From positions 20,586,042-20,650,041 of the forward strand of contig NC_056543.1 of the NCBI RefSeq assembly GCF_910596095.1: DNA of 64,000 nucleotides, in the 5' to 3' direction. Below are positions 1 through 12,359 of the stretch, piece after piece. Position 1 is the stretch's first letter. Each line of letters opens with the position of its first letter. The DNA comes from Thunnus maccoyii. Its lineage: Eukaryota > Chordata > Actinopteri > Scombriformes > Scombridae. The position numbers were made by a program, and so were the translations under genes. The notes beneath the pieces are model-generated. The model was not told the DNA's origin, ran no database searches, and saw nothing but the letters and a program-made list of their open reading frames with translations.

Positions 1-25
1 CAAAGTACCACCCTCCGCTTCGATG

Positions 26-65
26 TGAACCCTTTAACACACACCTACTCGTTGATTGTCCCTTA
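26..65. repeat. Right arm of unit-junction palindrome (left arm outside window)
   Basis: This arm matches the right arms at 10944-10983 and 23602-23641, with a mismatch shared with the latter. Its partner arm would lie to the left of the window, so a further unit may precede. Confidence 0.7.
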
Positions 66-769
66 CATATAGAATGCACAAAATATGCATGTTCAGTGAA
101 AACCACCTCTGCATTGTGTTGAACTCATTTCATGCTTTATGATGCTTATGGTGGCATAACAACCAGGTTTTGACAATATTCATCTGTTGCAACAAGAAAT
201 ATTGTATTTCTTCTGCACCGTAACTGTTAAACCCTCCATCCTAAGCAATAATATGAAGTGCTCATCCATTAAATGTGCAGATAGTGGTCCTGAATAATGG
301 CTTCCCTTTACAAAAGATTTATGTCAGTAAAGTAAAAAAGAAACATGTGCATCCACTTGAACTCTCTTGGCTCTTTCGTCTATGATATGAACATTTTGGT
401 GGAGGAGTAATGATCAGTAAGTAGCTGAATGCAAGCAGCAGCTTTAAGGTCCTTCCCTCTGAATTACATATCATACTGTACATTTACCCAGATAAATTGA
501 CTCATCCTACTTAGGAATAGTTCACTGTCTTGATCACGATATTTTTTTTCCACTTTTACAAGAATCAAATCTGTTATCTTACAACTTCTTTTTACAACAT
601 TGATCCCCAGGTTGCATATAGTGCAAATACTGGAGACTTAGTTACATAGTTCATGTCCTACATTTCAGTTCTACATCTGGAGGCTTGGTGCTGAGAACCT
701 GTCATACAATATAAGTGATCCAAGTTAAACAACCATATTCATAGTGAACTTGGAAATCAATTATTTAGA

Positions 770-1190
770 TTGAAAAGACCCCCTAAAATGTATCTGCAAA
801 AACACCTACAGATATTACAGTCTAACACACTTGACATTTGTTCTACAATAGGACTCAAATATTGTTTGGAAAGTTCTCCCAGGACTGTTGCAGTTGTTCC
901 CACAAAGGTGTTGCAGGTTGATTTGCTTTCATCTGTCTCTCCAGTTCATCCCAAACCAGTATGATGACTGTGCTGGTTTCATGAGCCCTACCATCCATCT
1001 TGTTCTTTTCTTCTAAGGTAGTTCTGTCAGCCTGGATGTATGTTCTGGGTCATTATCTTGCTGTAGGAGGAACCCCTGACCAACTAGACCAGTGAGTATT
1101 GCATGGCTCTGTTAAATGCAGTGGTAGCCCTTTTGGTCCAGGGTGTCAGAGGATTTGGAAGTAACCAACAAAATTTGGGACACCTATAGG
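770..1190 (-). mobile_element. Tc1-like transposase remnant, family 1 (copy A)
   Basis: Matches the fragments at 12360-12770 and, less closely, 11700-12250 and 24420-24950. Read on the minus strand those encode the C-terminal part of a Tc1/mariner transposase. Here the frame is broken and only short pieces can be translated. A dead fragment, not a gene. Confidence 0.65.
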
Positions 1191-1565
1191 GTAACCTAAA
1201 CCCTTTTTTTAAAATTTTTTTTTTTTTTTTTTTACCTCTGGCAGTTAACTGTTTACATTTGTACATTTCTACCATTTAAGGTTATTCACTGGACTTCCTG
1301 GGTTGGAACTGCTTAAATCTAAATAAAAACTGGAAAAAAGAGGGTGTTTTCACTGTATTTATTACTATTATATATATACTACCAGAGAAAAGTTATAGTC
1401 TGTAGTGAACAGTTTAACTTGACGTTATCATTGTTTGTCTGTTTATCATAATTTTGTACCATTTCACCTTGTTGTTTTTTTTAAATATAATTTTGAACTC
1501 TTTGATGAAAATGGATAATTTCAGAGGGTATTTACAGATCAGTGCAATAAATCTAAATATTGAAC

Positions 1566-3120
1566 CAAACTTTAAACCAACTGCTTGTCAGTACGTTTAT
1601 GGCTCAAAAGGAGACGTGAGACGCTCTGTTTCAGTCTAAAACAGAACATTTACCTGAACTGACATCTTCTTATTTCAGATATGGACTTTGAACATCATCA
1701 TGTTAACTAAGAGCAGGGAGAAGGTTCTGCATAACTCAAGTAGCATGAAATAAAGATGACGGAGAAGATGATGACCAGCCCCTTATGAGTATCACTCATT
1801 TTTCAGTCTGTTGTTGTACAATCCTGCTGTGGAACATGAGACCTTGTGGGTTTGCATCACCTTGAAGGCCATAAATAGAAACATTTAGTCAAAAGGTTGA
1901 AGAAAACTGATACTATCTGTGTAATACTGACAAACATCTACTCATTCAAGTAACACATACTCTAACAAATAACTCAATTCACTGACACGTCATGATCTGT
2001 TAACCTGTAGATTCCAGCAGGATTCTTCTGTTTGAAAAACTAGAGACAAACAATTATATGGATGTCCATGCTAGTCAGTTACAGTTGACGCATTTAATGA
2101 TGCATTTAAAAAATATTACTCATTATAGCCACTAGCTAGATAACAAATATATCACAAATGATGACAACACTCTTCTCTTAGACTTTTATCAGATTTGGTC
2201 TTCTATTCAGATTGATTAGGAATTACAGTGTCTGTCACTGTGTTCACCCAGGAAGTGCTCTATATAACATCATAAAGGCCAGGCCGTGCGTTTTACAAGC
2301 TTTTCAAAGCAGAGGTGATTGTGTATAGGAAGAGGGAGGCAGCTGATGCTGGTAAAAGACTACATGTTGAATGGTGAGGAAGTTAATTGTACCCTGCACC
2401 AGCAGGGGCTGCTGGAATCACTTTTTCCCTTCCTCCTACTACTTCCCACAACATAAAAGTAGTAGGTCAGCATATAAAAGGAGAGTATGTGCCACTGTGT
2501 GTGTGTGATGGCATTGACTGCTTTTATAATGATATTAGCATTGCCAAAGAAGCTGATTGAAGATCTATTTAAAGCTTGACAAGAGGCCTGCAGAGGCCGT
2601 GGTCTTCAAAAGGTAAAAAAACAAGCTACTTTAATTGATTTGACAGTGATAGAAACACCGTTCAGTGTGTCTTAGTGTGTTTATTGTGCTTGTGTGAAAG
2701 GGCATCAGTGCTTTATAGATGCTTGATGAAACACACATGGTTGTTTGCACACATCCACTCCATTAAGGAAGTGAAAACCCTGTCTTTGTGCGCCTAACAC
2801 AGGAAGCCTCAACCCCTAGACACATACTTTCACACCCACATACACATGCACATGGGCACACACACATATGTTGTCATCTCACACGTACATACAGAATCAA
2901 TAATACATGACTTGTCAAGTCACCAAGAACGCTTAAGGTGTGTACACACACACATGCATGCACAAACACAGATATCGAAATCTAAATCACATTCAAACTT
3001 ATTCTGCAGCTTCTCAAAACAAAGAAAAGTCTCATCTTTTGTTTCCTCAACTGCTGGAGAAGTGAAAGGGGTTAGCGCTGAAGTTAGCAACAATCTAACC
3101 TAACCTGATGACGCTAAACA
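1566..3120 (+). repeat. Left arm of large inverted repeat (copy A)
   Basis: Reverse-complementary to the right arm at 4550-6888. Easily checked blocks are 1590-1640 against 6810-6870, 2210-2520 against 5940-6260, and 2791-2950 against 4940-5098. The arm contains no convincing gene. The same arm, without its partner, is at about 13130-14340 in copy B, and a diverged version is at 26870-27720. Confidence 0.75.
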
Positions 3121-3415
3121 CAGAAGCAGAGTAAGGTGTGGCTGCTGAGTCTCCCCCAACATAAGTCTTTAACGCTACGGATGTAATCCCACCTCCAACC
3201 ACAATGTGGGTTGCAACGGCAGAGTGGCGCTGTCCATATTGACTCAAAGCAAATCAACGTTGTTTATGAGGTATTTTTTATATATTTCTCGAGAACTGCT
3301 CATATCAACAACTTCATACATCAACATTGCACTTCCTTGATTCCTCAGCAATCCACCTGCCAGGTATAAAGTAGATCAGACGAATGATTATGCAAAAGAC
3401 AAACATACATACATA

Positions 3416-4489
3416 CAGTGGGGGAAATAAGTATTCTACATGTTGACATTTTTGTCAGTAAACATATTTCCAGTGCAGCTATTCACATGCAATTAAGACC
3501 AGACATTGATATTAACTCAATAAGGCAACACAGCTAAAGAAATCACAACATTCCAATCAATAAAATAAGTTATGTGTATTAAATTGGAGTGACACAGAAA
3601 AAAAGTATTGAACACGCTAACTGAAATGTAGTTAATACTTGATGGAGAAGCCTTTGTTTGCAATGACAGCTTCAAGACGCTTCCAGTACAAAGAAACTAA
3701 TCTCTCACATTGTTCAGAGGAGGATTTTGGCCCATTCTTCTAAGCAGTCTTCAAATGTTGAAGGTTCTGGAGGGCCCGTGGGTGAATCTTTATCTTCAGT
3801 TCCTTCCACAAATGTTCTATTGGGTTCAAGTCCGGTGATTGACTGGGCCATTCCAACATCTTTATTTTCTTTCTCTGGAACCAGTTGAGTCTCCTTTGCA
3901 GTATGTTTTGGATCATTGTCCTGTTGGAAGGTCCACCCACATCTCATCCTCACTGTCCTGGTGGATGGCAACAGATTCTTCTCAAGAATATCCCCATACA
4001 TGACTCTATTAGTTTTCCCTTCAACACTGTGGATTCTGCTGGTACCATGAGAAGAGAAATAGCCCCATACCATAATGCTTCCACCTCCGAACTTCATTGT
4101 AGGTGTGGTATTTTTAGGGTCATATGCAGAGCTATTTCTCCTCCAAACATGGCGTGTAGTGTTGCTGCCAAAAATTTAAATTTTGTCACGTCTGATCACA
4201 CCACATTCTTCCAGTAATCTACAGGCTTCTCTAAATGTTGAGTAGCAAACTTCAAACAAGCTTCAACATGTCTTTTCCTCAGTAATAGAGTCTTACAGGG
4301 TGATCGTGCATGGTGACTGTGGTGGTGGAGTGCATTGCCTATTGTTTTCTCTGTGACAAATGTACCTGCTTCTTCCAGGTCTTTCTGGAGCTCTTTTTTA
4401 GTGGGCGTTGGATCTTGGGCTACTCTTCTGACTAATTTTCTTACTGCCTGGCCAGCAATCTTGTGAGGAGCTCCTGTGCATATTAGGGA
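3416..4489 (-). mobile_element. Tc1-like transposon, family 2, truncated (copy A)
   Basis: Begins with the terminal repeat cagtgggggaaataagtatt next to TA. Minus-strand frames between 3714 and 4489 give a degenerate Tc1 transposase: a [11 protein letters not shown] segment and TIGNALHHH from the N-terminal half, WKNVVWSD before the first catalytic Asp, and [12 protein letters not shown] around the second. Frame breaks and stops disrupt it. The right end is lost: the element stops where a second insertion (gggatgtgc..., from about 4500) and the right inverted-repeat arm begin. Confidence 0.85.
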
Positions 4490-4549
4490 TGTGCAGAGAT
4501 CCCAGTATTTGTATTTGTTTCTGCATTTGTTGAGGCAGCAAAAGAGCGT

Positions 4550-6888
4550 CATCAGGTTAGGTTAGATTGTTGCTAACTTCAGCTCTAACCCCTTTCACTT
4601 CTCCAGCAGTTGAGGAAACAAGAATGTTGATTTGCTTCTATCTACACCTGTTGCATCAACAAGCGGAAATAAGGACGTGTGGAACTCACATTGTTGTTTG
4701 GGTATGGGACTACATATGTAGTGTTAATGAGTTAACTTGGGGGCAGCCATACATTACTTCGTTCTATGTTTAGTGTCATCAGGTTAGGTTAGATTGTTGC
4801 TAACTTGGGGCTAACCCCCTTCACCTTTCCAGCAGTTGAGGAAACAACAGAGGAGACATTTCTTTGTCTTGAGAAGCTGGAGAATAAGTTTGAAGGTGAT
4901 TTAGATTTCGATTTCTGTGTTTGTGCATGCATGTGTGTGTGTACACCTTAAACGCTCTTGGTGACTTGACAAGTCATGTATTATTGATTCTGTATGTACG
5001 TGTGAGATGACAAAATATGTGTGTGTGTGCTCATGTGCATGTGTACGTGGGTGTGAAAGCATGTGTCTAGGGGTTGAGGCTTCCTGTGTTAGGTGCATTT
5101 ATTTGTGGAAGGGCCTTGCAGAATTTGATATCATGCTTGAGGACTGTTTCACTCTAATGCCCACGATACTGCTGTGCCCTCATAATTCCCTACAGTAGTT
5201 GCAGATATCGAAGAGAGGGAAAGAGGAATCAAAACAGTGAATCTATGCTAATGACATGTTTTTTAAAGACAGAGTTTTCACTTCCTTAATGGAACCAGAT
5301 GAGATGATTCTGAAGAGATTCATGTGTTGGGTGGGTGTGAACCTTTCAGGGTTGGTGAGAGGCAACGCTCTCTTTTCTTGCTCGGTATCCGGTCCTCTTC
5401 TCACTCAGTCTCTGGTGAATGTGGTCAAGGGTGCCTGCTGACTGCCATTACTGAAGACCTTGTGCATTGACCTGGCATTTGGACAAAAAGAAAAAAAAAA
5501 TCCTCTCATGCACACACAAACACATGCAGTAACATCATGCACTCAACAAAGCAGAGAGAGTGGAAGGTGTCATGTGTGTTTCATTAGGCATCTATAAAGC
5601 ACTGATGCCCCTTCATACAAGCACAATAAACACACCAAGACACACTGAACAGTGTTTCTACCACTGTCAAATAAATTGAAGTAGCTTGCTTTTTTTTCTC
5701 CTTTGAACCGCATGGCCTCTGCAGGCCTCTTGTCAAACTTTAAATAGATCTTCAACATATAATCAAATTCTGCTCCATCAGCCCTGCTATGAGAGAGCGA
5801 GAAGAGAGAGAGGAGAGAAAGGAAGGAAGACCTGAGGAAAAGCAAAGAAGCTATCTGCAGGACACCTACTGCACACTGGCCTTCAGTAACTGACTTTATT
5901 GACTGCTTGACATAACTCTATGCTTCTTTAGCAATGCTAATATCATTATAACAGCAGTCAATGCCATCACACACACAGTGGCACATACTCTCCTTTCATG
6001 TGCTGACCTACTACTTTTATGTTGTGAGAAGTAGTAGGAAGGAGGGAAAAAGTGATTCCAGCAGCCCCTGCTGGTGCAGGGTACAATTAATTTCCTCACC
6101 ATTCAACATGTAGTCTTTTACCAGCATCAGCTGCCTCCCTCTTCCTATACACAATCACCTCTGCTTTGAAAAGCTTGTAAAATGCACAGCCTGGCCTTTA
6201 TGATGTTATATAGAGCACTTCCTGGGTGAACACAGTGACAGACACTGTAATTCCTAATCAATCTGAATAGAAGACCAAATCTGATAAAAGTCTAAGAGGA
6301 GAGTGATGTCATCATTTGTGATATATTTGTTAGCTAGTGGCTATAATGAGTAATATTTTTTAAATGTATCATTAAATGTGTCAACTGTAACTGACTAGCA
6401 TGGACATCCGTATAATTGTTTGTCTCTAGTTTTTCAAACAGAAGAATCCCGCTGGAATCTACAGGTTAACAGATCATGACGTGTCAGTGAATTGAGTTAT
6501 ATGTTAGAGCATGTGTTGCTTGAATGAGTAGATGTTTGTCAATATTACACAGATAGTATCAGTTTTCTTCAACCTTTTGAATAAATGTTTATGGCCTTCA
6601 AGGTGATGCAAACCCACAAAGTCTCATGTTACACAGCAGGATTGTACAACAGACTGAAAAATGAGTGATACTCATAAGAGGCTGGTCATCATCTTCTCCA
6701 TCATCTTTATTTCATGCTACTTGAGTTATGCAGAACCTTCTCCCTGCTCTTAGTTTACACAATGATGTTGAAAGCCAATTACTGAAATAAGATGTCAGCT
6801 CTGATAAATGTTCTGTTTTATACTGAAATAGAGCGTCTCACGTCTCCTTTTGAGCCATAAATGTACTGACACGCAGTTGGTTTAAAAA
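4550..6888 (-). repeat. Right arm of large inverted repeat (copy A)
   Basis: Reverse complement of 1566-3120 with extra material at about 5100-5540. The spacer between the arms is a Tc1-like element. The reverse complement of 5220-6290 reappears at about 27380-28370. Short open frames are mirror images between arms (for example 5896-6102 against 13924-14130) and are not considered genes. Confidence 0.75.
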
Positions 6889-8537
6889 CCGACTGCTTGC
6901 TGTTCACCCTGGTTTCAACATCCAGTACAGTCTACTTCAGAAGATGTCATTTCTAAGAGTATCCTGAGGACTATTGATAAGACTTATTTTCAGTATCTTT
7001 CAATAAAAAAGTCTCTGTTACAAATATTAGAACATTTTTATTTACAGTAACATATGTACAGTATGTAAAGAAGTAGAAATAGTACTTGAGTTGATTCTTT
7101 ATTAAATTTAAACCATGTAAACAAATAAGCAAGTATTTTAGAAGTACATACACAAAAGTCACACACACAAAAAAACTCTCATAGCTTTTCCCTTTGCACC
7201 TGGACAAAATTAGTGATGTGCACCAATAATGGATTGGGGCTTTAATTTAATGCACTTGTCTTCACAGTAACATCCTTTATCTTTTCTCACACAACTTTGG
7301 CTGAGCCTTTATCACCATCTGCTGGACAATTTAAACCACTACTTCATTATAGACCATAGATTGAATTGAGCCTCTCCAAGTACTGACTCCTCTGCTTGTT
7401 ATTTATCCTACGGTCCACATCACCCTGCAGTTGAGGAGGGACCACCTATAGAGACAGAAAGTAAAAATAAAGTTAAATGCAGAAAGGAAAAACGAAAAGC
7501 AAAGCAAAGCAGAAAAATATGACTGTGTGAAGTTCTTCATACCTCTACCCCCGACTGAAGAGGAAACTGGTCTGGGACTGGGTCCTGGTTTGTTGTCGTG
7601 GTCCTGAGTTTTCTGCTGAGACAGAATCGTGATCGATAATGACACTTTGCTCCAGACTATTTCCAAATGTTTCAGACACATTATTATAAGAGACTGAGTT
7701 CACACATGGGACAGTGAAACACAAATAAATTGTTTAAAAGTAGAGGTGAAAAAGAAATTGATTAATTGATTACTCGAAAATGAATCAGCAACTACTTTGA
7801 TATTTGATGAATCATTCTAATCATTTGTCAAGTAAAAATATCAAACATTCTCTGGTTGCAGCTTCTCCAATGTGAGGATTTGCTGCTTTTCTTTGTTTTA
7901 TATTATTGTACATTGAACATCTTTGGGTTTTGGACTGTTTGTCTGGAAAAACGAAATGTTTGAAGTCATCAACACGGATTCTTCAAAACATTCTGGTCTT
8001 TTTATTTTGTTATACATTGATACTCACAAGTATCATTTTGTGCCATTGGTGACTGTTTTTATTACTGAAGTGATTAACAGCAATATGGTTACATTTACCA
8101 ACATTTGGTTAACTTGTTGAGGAAATCCTGTTTCTGGCAGAACTGTGAATGAAGCAATAGTTTGTTGACGCTCAGTTGCATTATTGTCAATTCTTTATAG
8201 TTATTCTGTTTGCATTACTATTCAGTGACATACAAGTATCCATGCATTCTCTGCATATACACCATAGATACATGCATTGGAGCTTAGGCATATAGCTACA
8301 AGTACATGCCTAATCTCCATAGCAATCAGGGTCATAACAAGGACTTAAGAAATACTGAGATCATGAGTGCCCACCAACATCAAAAAATGTCTCTAAAATG
8401 TTTTGATTAGCTATATGTTTTTATTTTTTAAATTTATATTGCATTCATATTTTATGTTGAATTATATTGTGTGTATTTCCCGGTATAAAGGTACAACTGC
8501 TGTTTCAAATATCACGCTGGAGAAATACTGATGATTG

Positions 8538-8807
8538 TAGGGCTGCACCTCAATACTTTGAATCAAAATGTATCACAAAGTATAAAAAAGTGTCAAGTAT
8601 CAAAAGTCAGCATTGGATGCTTTGTCAGATTCTTCCAGGAAACATTTAAACTTTAGAGTATATTTTATGTAGGCAAAACATTTTATTTAACATTGACACA
8701 TTGAGCAATTTGATATATTTTGATAAATTAAAAGAAAAGGTTCAAATCATGTTTATATCTCCCACAGTAAGGTATTGTATAAGGACCGATATCGATGCTC
8801 AGCCCTT
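8538..8807. mobile_element. Short hAT-type MITE in intron 3 of the Ig pseudogene
   Basis: Starts tagggctgcacctcaatac and ends gatgctcagccctt, an inverted AGGGCTG pair. 270 bases, with no coding capacity. The same element is at the same place in copy B, so it predates the duplication. Confidence 0.6.
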
Positions 8808-8920
8808 GTTTTTTTTATTTTGTAATTTTTTTGCCTATAAGTGATCAGAATTAAGTATATCAAGTCTAAACATACTGGAACGAGCCTGTAAAACAACAAT
8901 GTGTATGTTTGTAATTGCAG

Positions 8921-9262
8921 GATGTACACTTCCCCCAGGTCGCGTCACTTTCTGCATTTCCTTGTACCCTCAGCTGTGCACAAAATACCACAGACCAAGG
9001 ACATTTCAAGGTCAGTAAAATAGTTGTATGTGTATTAACTAATTAAATACATTTTCAGATTTCTGTATCCACTCTACGATACAGATGAATGAAACTTAGT
9101 TTATGCTGCTCACAGTATTGAAAATGACATTTAAAACATTTGTCTTTGCAGAAACAATGTCCTCGTTACTACAGACAATCCACAGGTCTCACTGTGAACA
9201 GATTTGAATGGAACTACAATGAAATTGAAGAAAAAGTCACTATGAAAACAGTTGAGTTCTAG
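8921..9262 (+). CDS. Putative last two exons of an unknown gene (copy A), antisense to the Ig pseudogene
   Basis: Exon-like blocks 8921-9010 and 9152-9262 are bounded by tgtaattgcag, a GTCAGT donor and ttgtctttgcag. They join in phase 0 into an open frame of 66 codons plus TAG: it begins DVHFPQVASLSAFPC, continues GHFKKQCPRYYRQSTG and ends EEKVTMKTVEF. The second block resembles real coding sequence in composition. No upstream exon or domain was recognised, and the family is unknown. It lies in intron 3 of the opposite-strand Ig copy. It may be a relic of an earlier gene or an exonised repeat. Confidence 0.4.
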
Positions 9263-10859
9263 TTGATAGATTTATGGATTATTCAGAGTATTGGAAACAC
9301 CAAACACGGAAATGTGATTCCTCTTACCTCCCCTGGAGGGATGGAGGTGGAAATCTCACAGAATTTCAAAACCAAAAGTCTATCTGCTCGATGGAGGCAG
9401 AAAATCAGAAACTGGTTTGTTTATAATTTAGATAAACTGACCATTTAAAGTCGGACAGATGTGATGTGGTTGAGTTTTATACTCAAATCAGCCTTAGTTC
9501 CCATTGCTGACAACGTTTCTGCACCAAAACAAATGAGAATGAAATAAATTTCAAATCTGAAATCTAAAAGCTATTACTCACCTGCAGAGGCAAACTGCTG
9601 CAGCCAAGCCACAAAGAAGCAATCCAATTGCAGGTGTAAGTATGTATAAATAAATGATTTCTGCATAAAATCAGATGTGAATTATTGAAGTAGCATGCAG
9701 TTTGAGCTTTGAAATGTGTAGAAATGATTTAACCTGCTTCATGCTCTACCTACCTTTAGAGGTAGGTAGAGCAGAGGTAGGTGACATTTGAAAATGTCTG
9801 ATTGTTTAAGACGCTAAAAGTAAAAAGTGTTCTTCCTGTGGTCCAGATGATTTGCTTTGCATTTGTCATGTTGCAAGTCAAAACGGTGGCGTCTCCCTCA
9901 GACACCAGTATGTCCACGACGTCAACTTGACGAACCTCTAACATTAAAGGAAACAATCATTATAACATGAAATCTGTAGTGAAATCAAGAGAAAAGCATG
10001 AATCACAAACATAAATCTCCACTTTACCTGCAAAGACATGGCACATAATTAATAGCTGAATGGAGAGCAGAGCTGCTTGGTCTTGACTGAACATAATAAC
10101 CTTCAGAATGAAATGAAAGACTGGAACTTAAACATCACTGTTGAGGTGGCTCAGAGAAAAGGAAGTGGTTAGTTGCTATTCAGCTAAGCTCAAAGTGCTT
10201 GACTTAATGTTGGTGGAACATAAAGTTACATTCTGTTCAGAGTCAAATGTGATATATATTTACATGTGAGATGAGTAAAAACACACTAAACACTTTTTTC
10301 TTACAGCCTGAAATTTAATGACTTCTCCTAATGTGACCCAGAATATCGAAAAGTGTAATATGTTAATATTTCAACTTTTTAAAAACATTTCTATAGAGCT
10401 GACATACATTATCTGATACACATGTTGCATTCTTCACATTTCATATAATTCATCACTCTCCTGTTTTATGTGATATCGGACTGTTATATAATGTGATAGT
10501 AAATGTTTTTTCTGCATAAACAAAAAGTATAAAAACCTGAAGAAAAAGATCTCTGTCTGCTCTGTGAAAGCTTCATTAAGGATTAATGACACATTTATTA
10601 ATGACTGATGAGGTATTCATGGATGATTTGTGGTTCAGCAATGTGTTATAGAGCTCAGTATGTGAGGGTTAAGTCACATGTTATAATACTGTAGCACTTT
10701 GAGTTTCACTATGAATGAACAGTGTGGTACAAATTAAATGTATTATCATTATTTATACAATAATCTAATTCAGATTGAGTTCAAGCTTGGTCCTTTTTGA
10801 AAATAAACTGTGAAAATGATTACATTACTCATTTTTCACTTCAGTTAGTCTTGTAATAA

Positions 10860-10983
10860 GTAAGGGATAACCAACAAGTAGGTGTGTGTTAAACGGTTTT
10901 AAGGCATGACGTGGAGGCAAAGTACCACCCTCCGCTTCGACGTGAACCGTTTAACACACACCTACTCGTTGATTATCCCTTAC
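10860..10983. repeat. Junction palindrome between units A and B, 40-bp arms
   Basis: Left arm 10860-10899 and right arm 10944-10983 are reverse complements with about three mismatches; the core reads gtaggtgtgtgttaaacgg. The 44-base centre holds a second short inverted match (gacgtggagg / cctccgc..cgacgt). It could be a small palindromic transposon or the recombination point of the tandem array. Confidence 0.8.
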
Positions 10984-11699
10984 ATATAGAATGCACAAAA
11001 TATGCATGTTCAGTGAAAACCACCTCTGCATTGTGTTGAACTCATTTCATGCTTTATGATGCTTATGGTGGCATAACAACCAGGTTTTGACAATATTCAT
11101 CTGTTGCAACAAGAAATATTGTATTTCTTCTGCACCGTAACTGTTAAACCCTCCATCCTAAGCAATAATATGAATTGCTCATCCATTAAATGTGCAGATA
11201 GTGGTCCTGAATAATGGCTTCCCTTTACAAAAGATTTATGTCAGTAAAGTAAAAAAGAAACATGTGCATCCACTTGAACTCTCTTGGCTCTTTCGTCTAT
11301 GATATGAACATTTTGGTGGAGGAGTAATGATCAGTAAGTAGCTGAATGCAAGCAGCAGCTTTAAGGTCCTTCCCTCTGAATTACATAGCATACTGTACAT
11401 TTACCCAGATGAATTGACTGATCCTACTTAGGAATGGGTCACTGTCTTGATCACGATATTTTTTTTCCACTTTTACAAGAATCAAATCTGTTATCTTACA
11501 ACTTCTTTTTACAACATTGATCCCCAGGTTGCATATAGTGCAAATACTGGAGACTTAGTTACATAGTTCATGTCCTACATTTCAGTTCTACATCTGGAGG
11601 CTTGGTGCTGAGAACCTGTCATACAATATAAGTGATCCAAGTTAAACAACCATCTTCATAGTGAACTTGGAAATCAATTACTTTGATTCAAAAGACCCC

Positions 11700-12250
11700 C
11701 TAAAATGTATCTGCAAAAACACCTTCTGCAGATATAACAGTCTAACACACTTGTGACATTTGTTCTACAATAGGACTCAAATATTGTTTGGAAAGTTCTT
11801 CCAGGACTGTTGCAGTTGTTCCCACAAAGGTGTTGCAGGTTGCTTTGCTTTCATCCGTCTCTCCAGTTTATCCCAAACCAGTTCAATGACTGTGCTGGTT
11901 TCATGAGGCCTACCATCTTGTTCTTTTCTTCTAAGATAGTTCTGACAGTGTGGATGTATGTTCTGGGTCATTATCTTGCTGTAGGAGGAACCCCTGACCA
12001 ACTAGACCAGAGGATATTGCATGGCTCTGCAAAATGCTGTGGTAGCCCTTTTGGTCCAGGCTGTCAGTCACTATTTGCAAGTCGCCAACTCTAGTTTCAG
12101 AAAAAGAGCCCCAGACCATCATGCTTCCTCCTCCATGGTTTTATACAGACAGAGGATTTGGAAGTAATAAACAAAATTTGGGAATTGTTTGCATCAACTT
12201 TAAATGCTTAATTCATGATCATTGCTGCAGAAAAGCTGTAAGTTGTTTAA
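11700..12250 (-). mobile_element. Tc1-like transposase remnant, family 1 (copy B, first)
   Basis: Minus-strand frames give the typical C-terminal half of a Tc1 transposase: MVWGSF, then a QQDNDPEHTS motif (the second-D region of the DDE catalytic core) near 11950-12000, then WDKLERRMK towards 11800. The PNLNPIE-type segment and the N-terminal DNA-binding part are missing, and the reading frame changes near 11950. Non-functional. Confidence 0.8.
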
Positions 12251-12359
12251 GTTTTTTACCCCCTTTTACCCCCTACATCTGGAGGCTTGGTGCTGAGAAC
12301 CTGTCATACAATATAAGTGATCCAAGTTAAACAACCATCTTCATAGTGAACTTGTAAAT

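Larger units (their letters stand above)
7347..10094 (-). pseudogene. Broken copy of the V-domain Ig-type receptor
   Basis: Same five exon positions as the intact copy: 10094-10028, 9937-9754, 9660-9582, 7612-7543 and 7445-7347, all splice sites kept. The Ig exon is 184 instead of 324 bases. A deletion removes the second half of the V domain, including the DAGLYRC cysteine, and a short direct repeat (ggtaggtagagcag) fills the gap. The frame is shifted and a stop follows shortly after NQTFSNVTY. Exon 3 is 12 bases shorter but in frame, and the tail ends IYGL instead of IYGI. It could at most make a secreted half domain; a skipped-exon product is also conceivable. Confidence 0.75.
1..10918. repeat. 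Segmental duplication unit, copy A (10.9 kb)
   Basis: The first bases of the window (caaagtaccaccctccgctt) recur at 10919 and 23577, and the following kilobase stays nearly identical. Copy A matches the unit at 10919-23576 in order: Tc1 debris, an inverted-repeat arm, a Tc1-like element, a conserved tail of about 3.5 kb carrying the Ig-type gene, then the junction palindrome. It lacks the internal extra duplications of the second unit and instead keeps the right arm of the large inverted repeat (4550-6888). The 5' start of the unit may lie outside the window. Confidence 0.85.

Noticed and set aside
3714..4552. Possible functional Tc1 transposase gene
   Set aside because: Reading frame is broken in several places and the right terminal repeat is gone.
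5896..6102. 68-codon frame, nearly mirrored by a plus-strand frame at 13924-14130
   Set aside because: Both lie in arms of the large inverted repeat and are non-coding duplicates. The C-terminal parts diverge by frameshift, with no domain or splice context.
9263..9448. 61-codon frame directly after the orphan exons
   Set aside because: Starts just past the TAG of the better-supported frame and has no homologue known to me; copy B breaks it.
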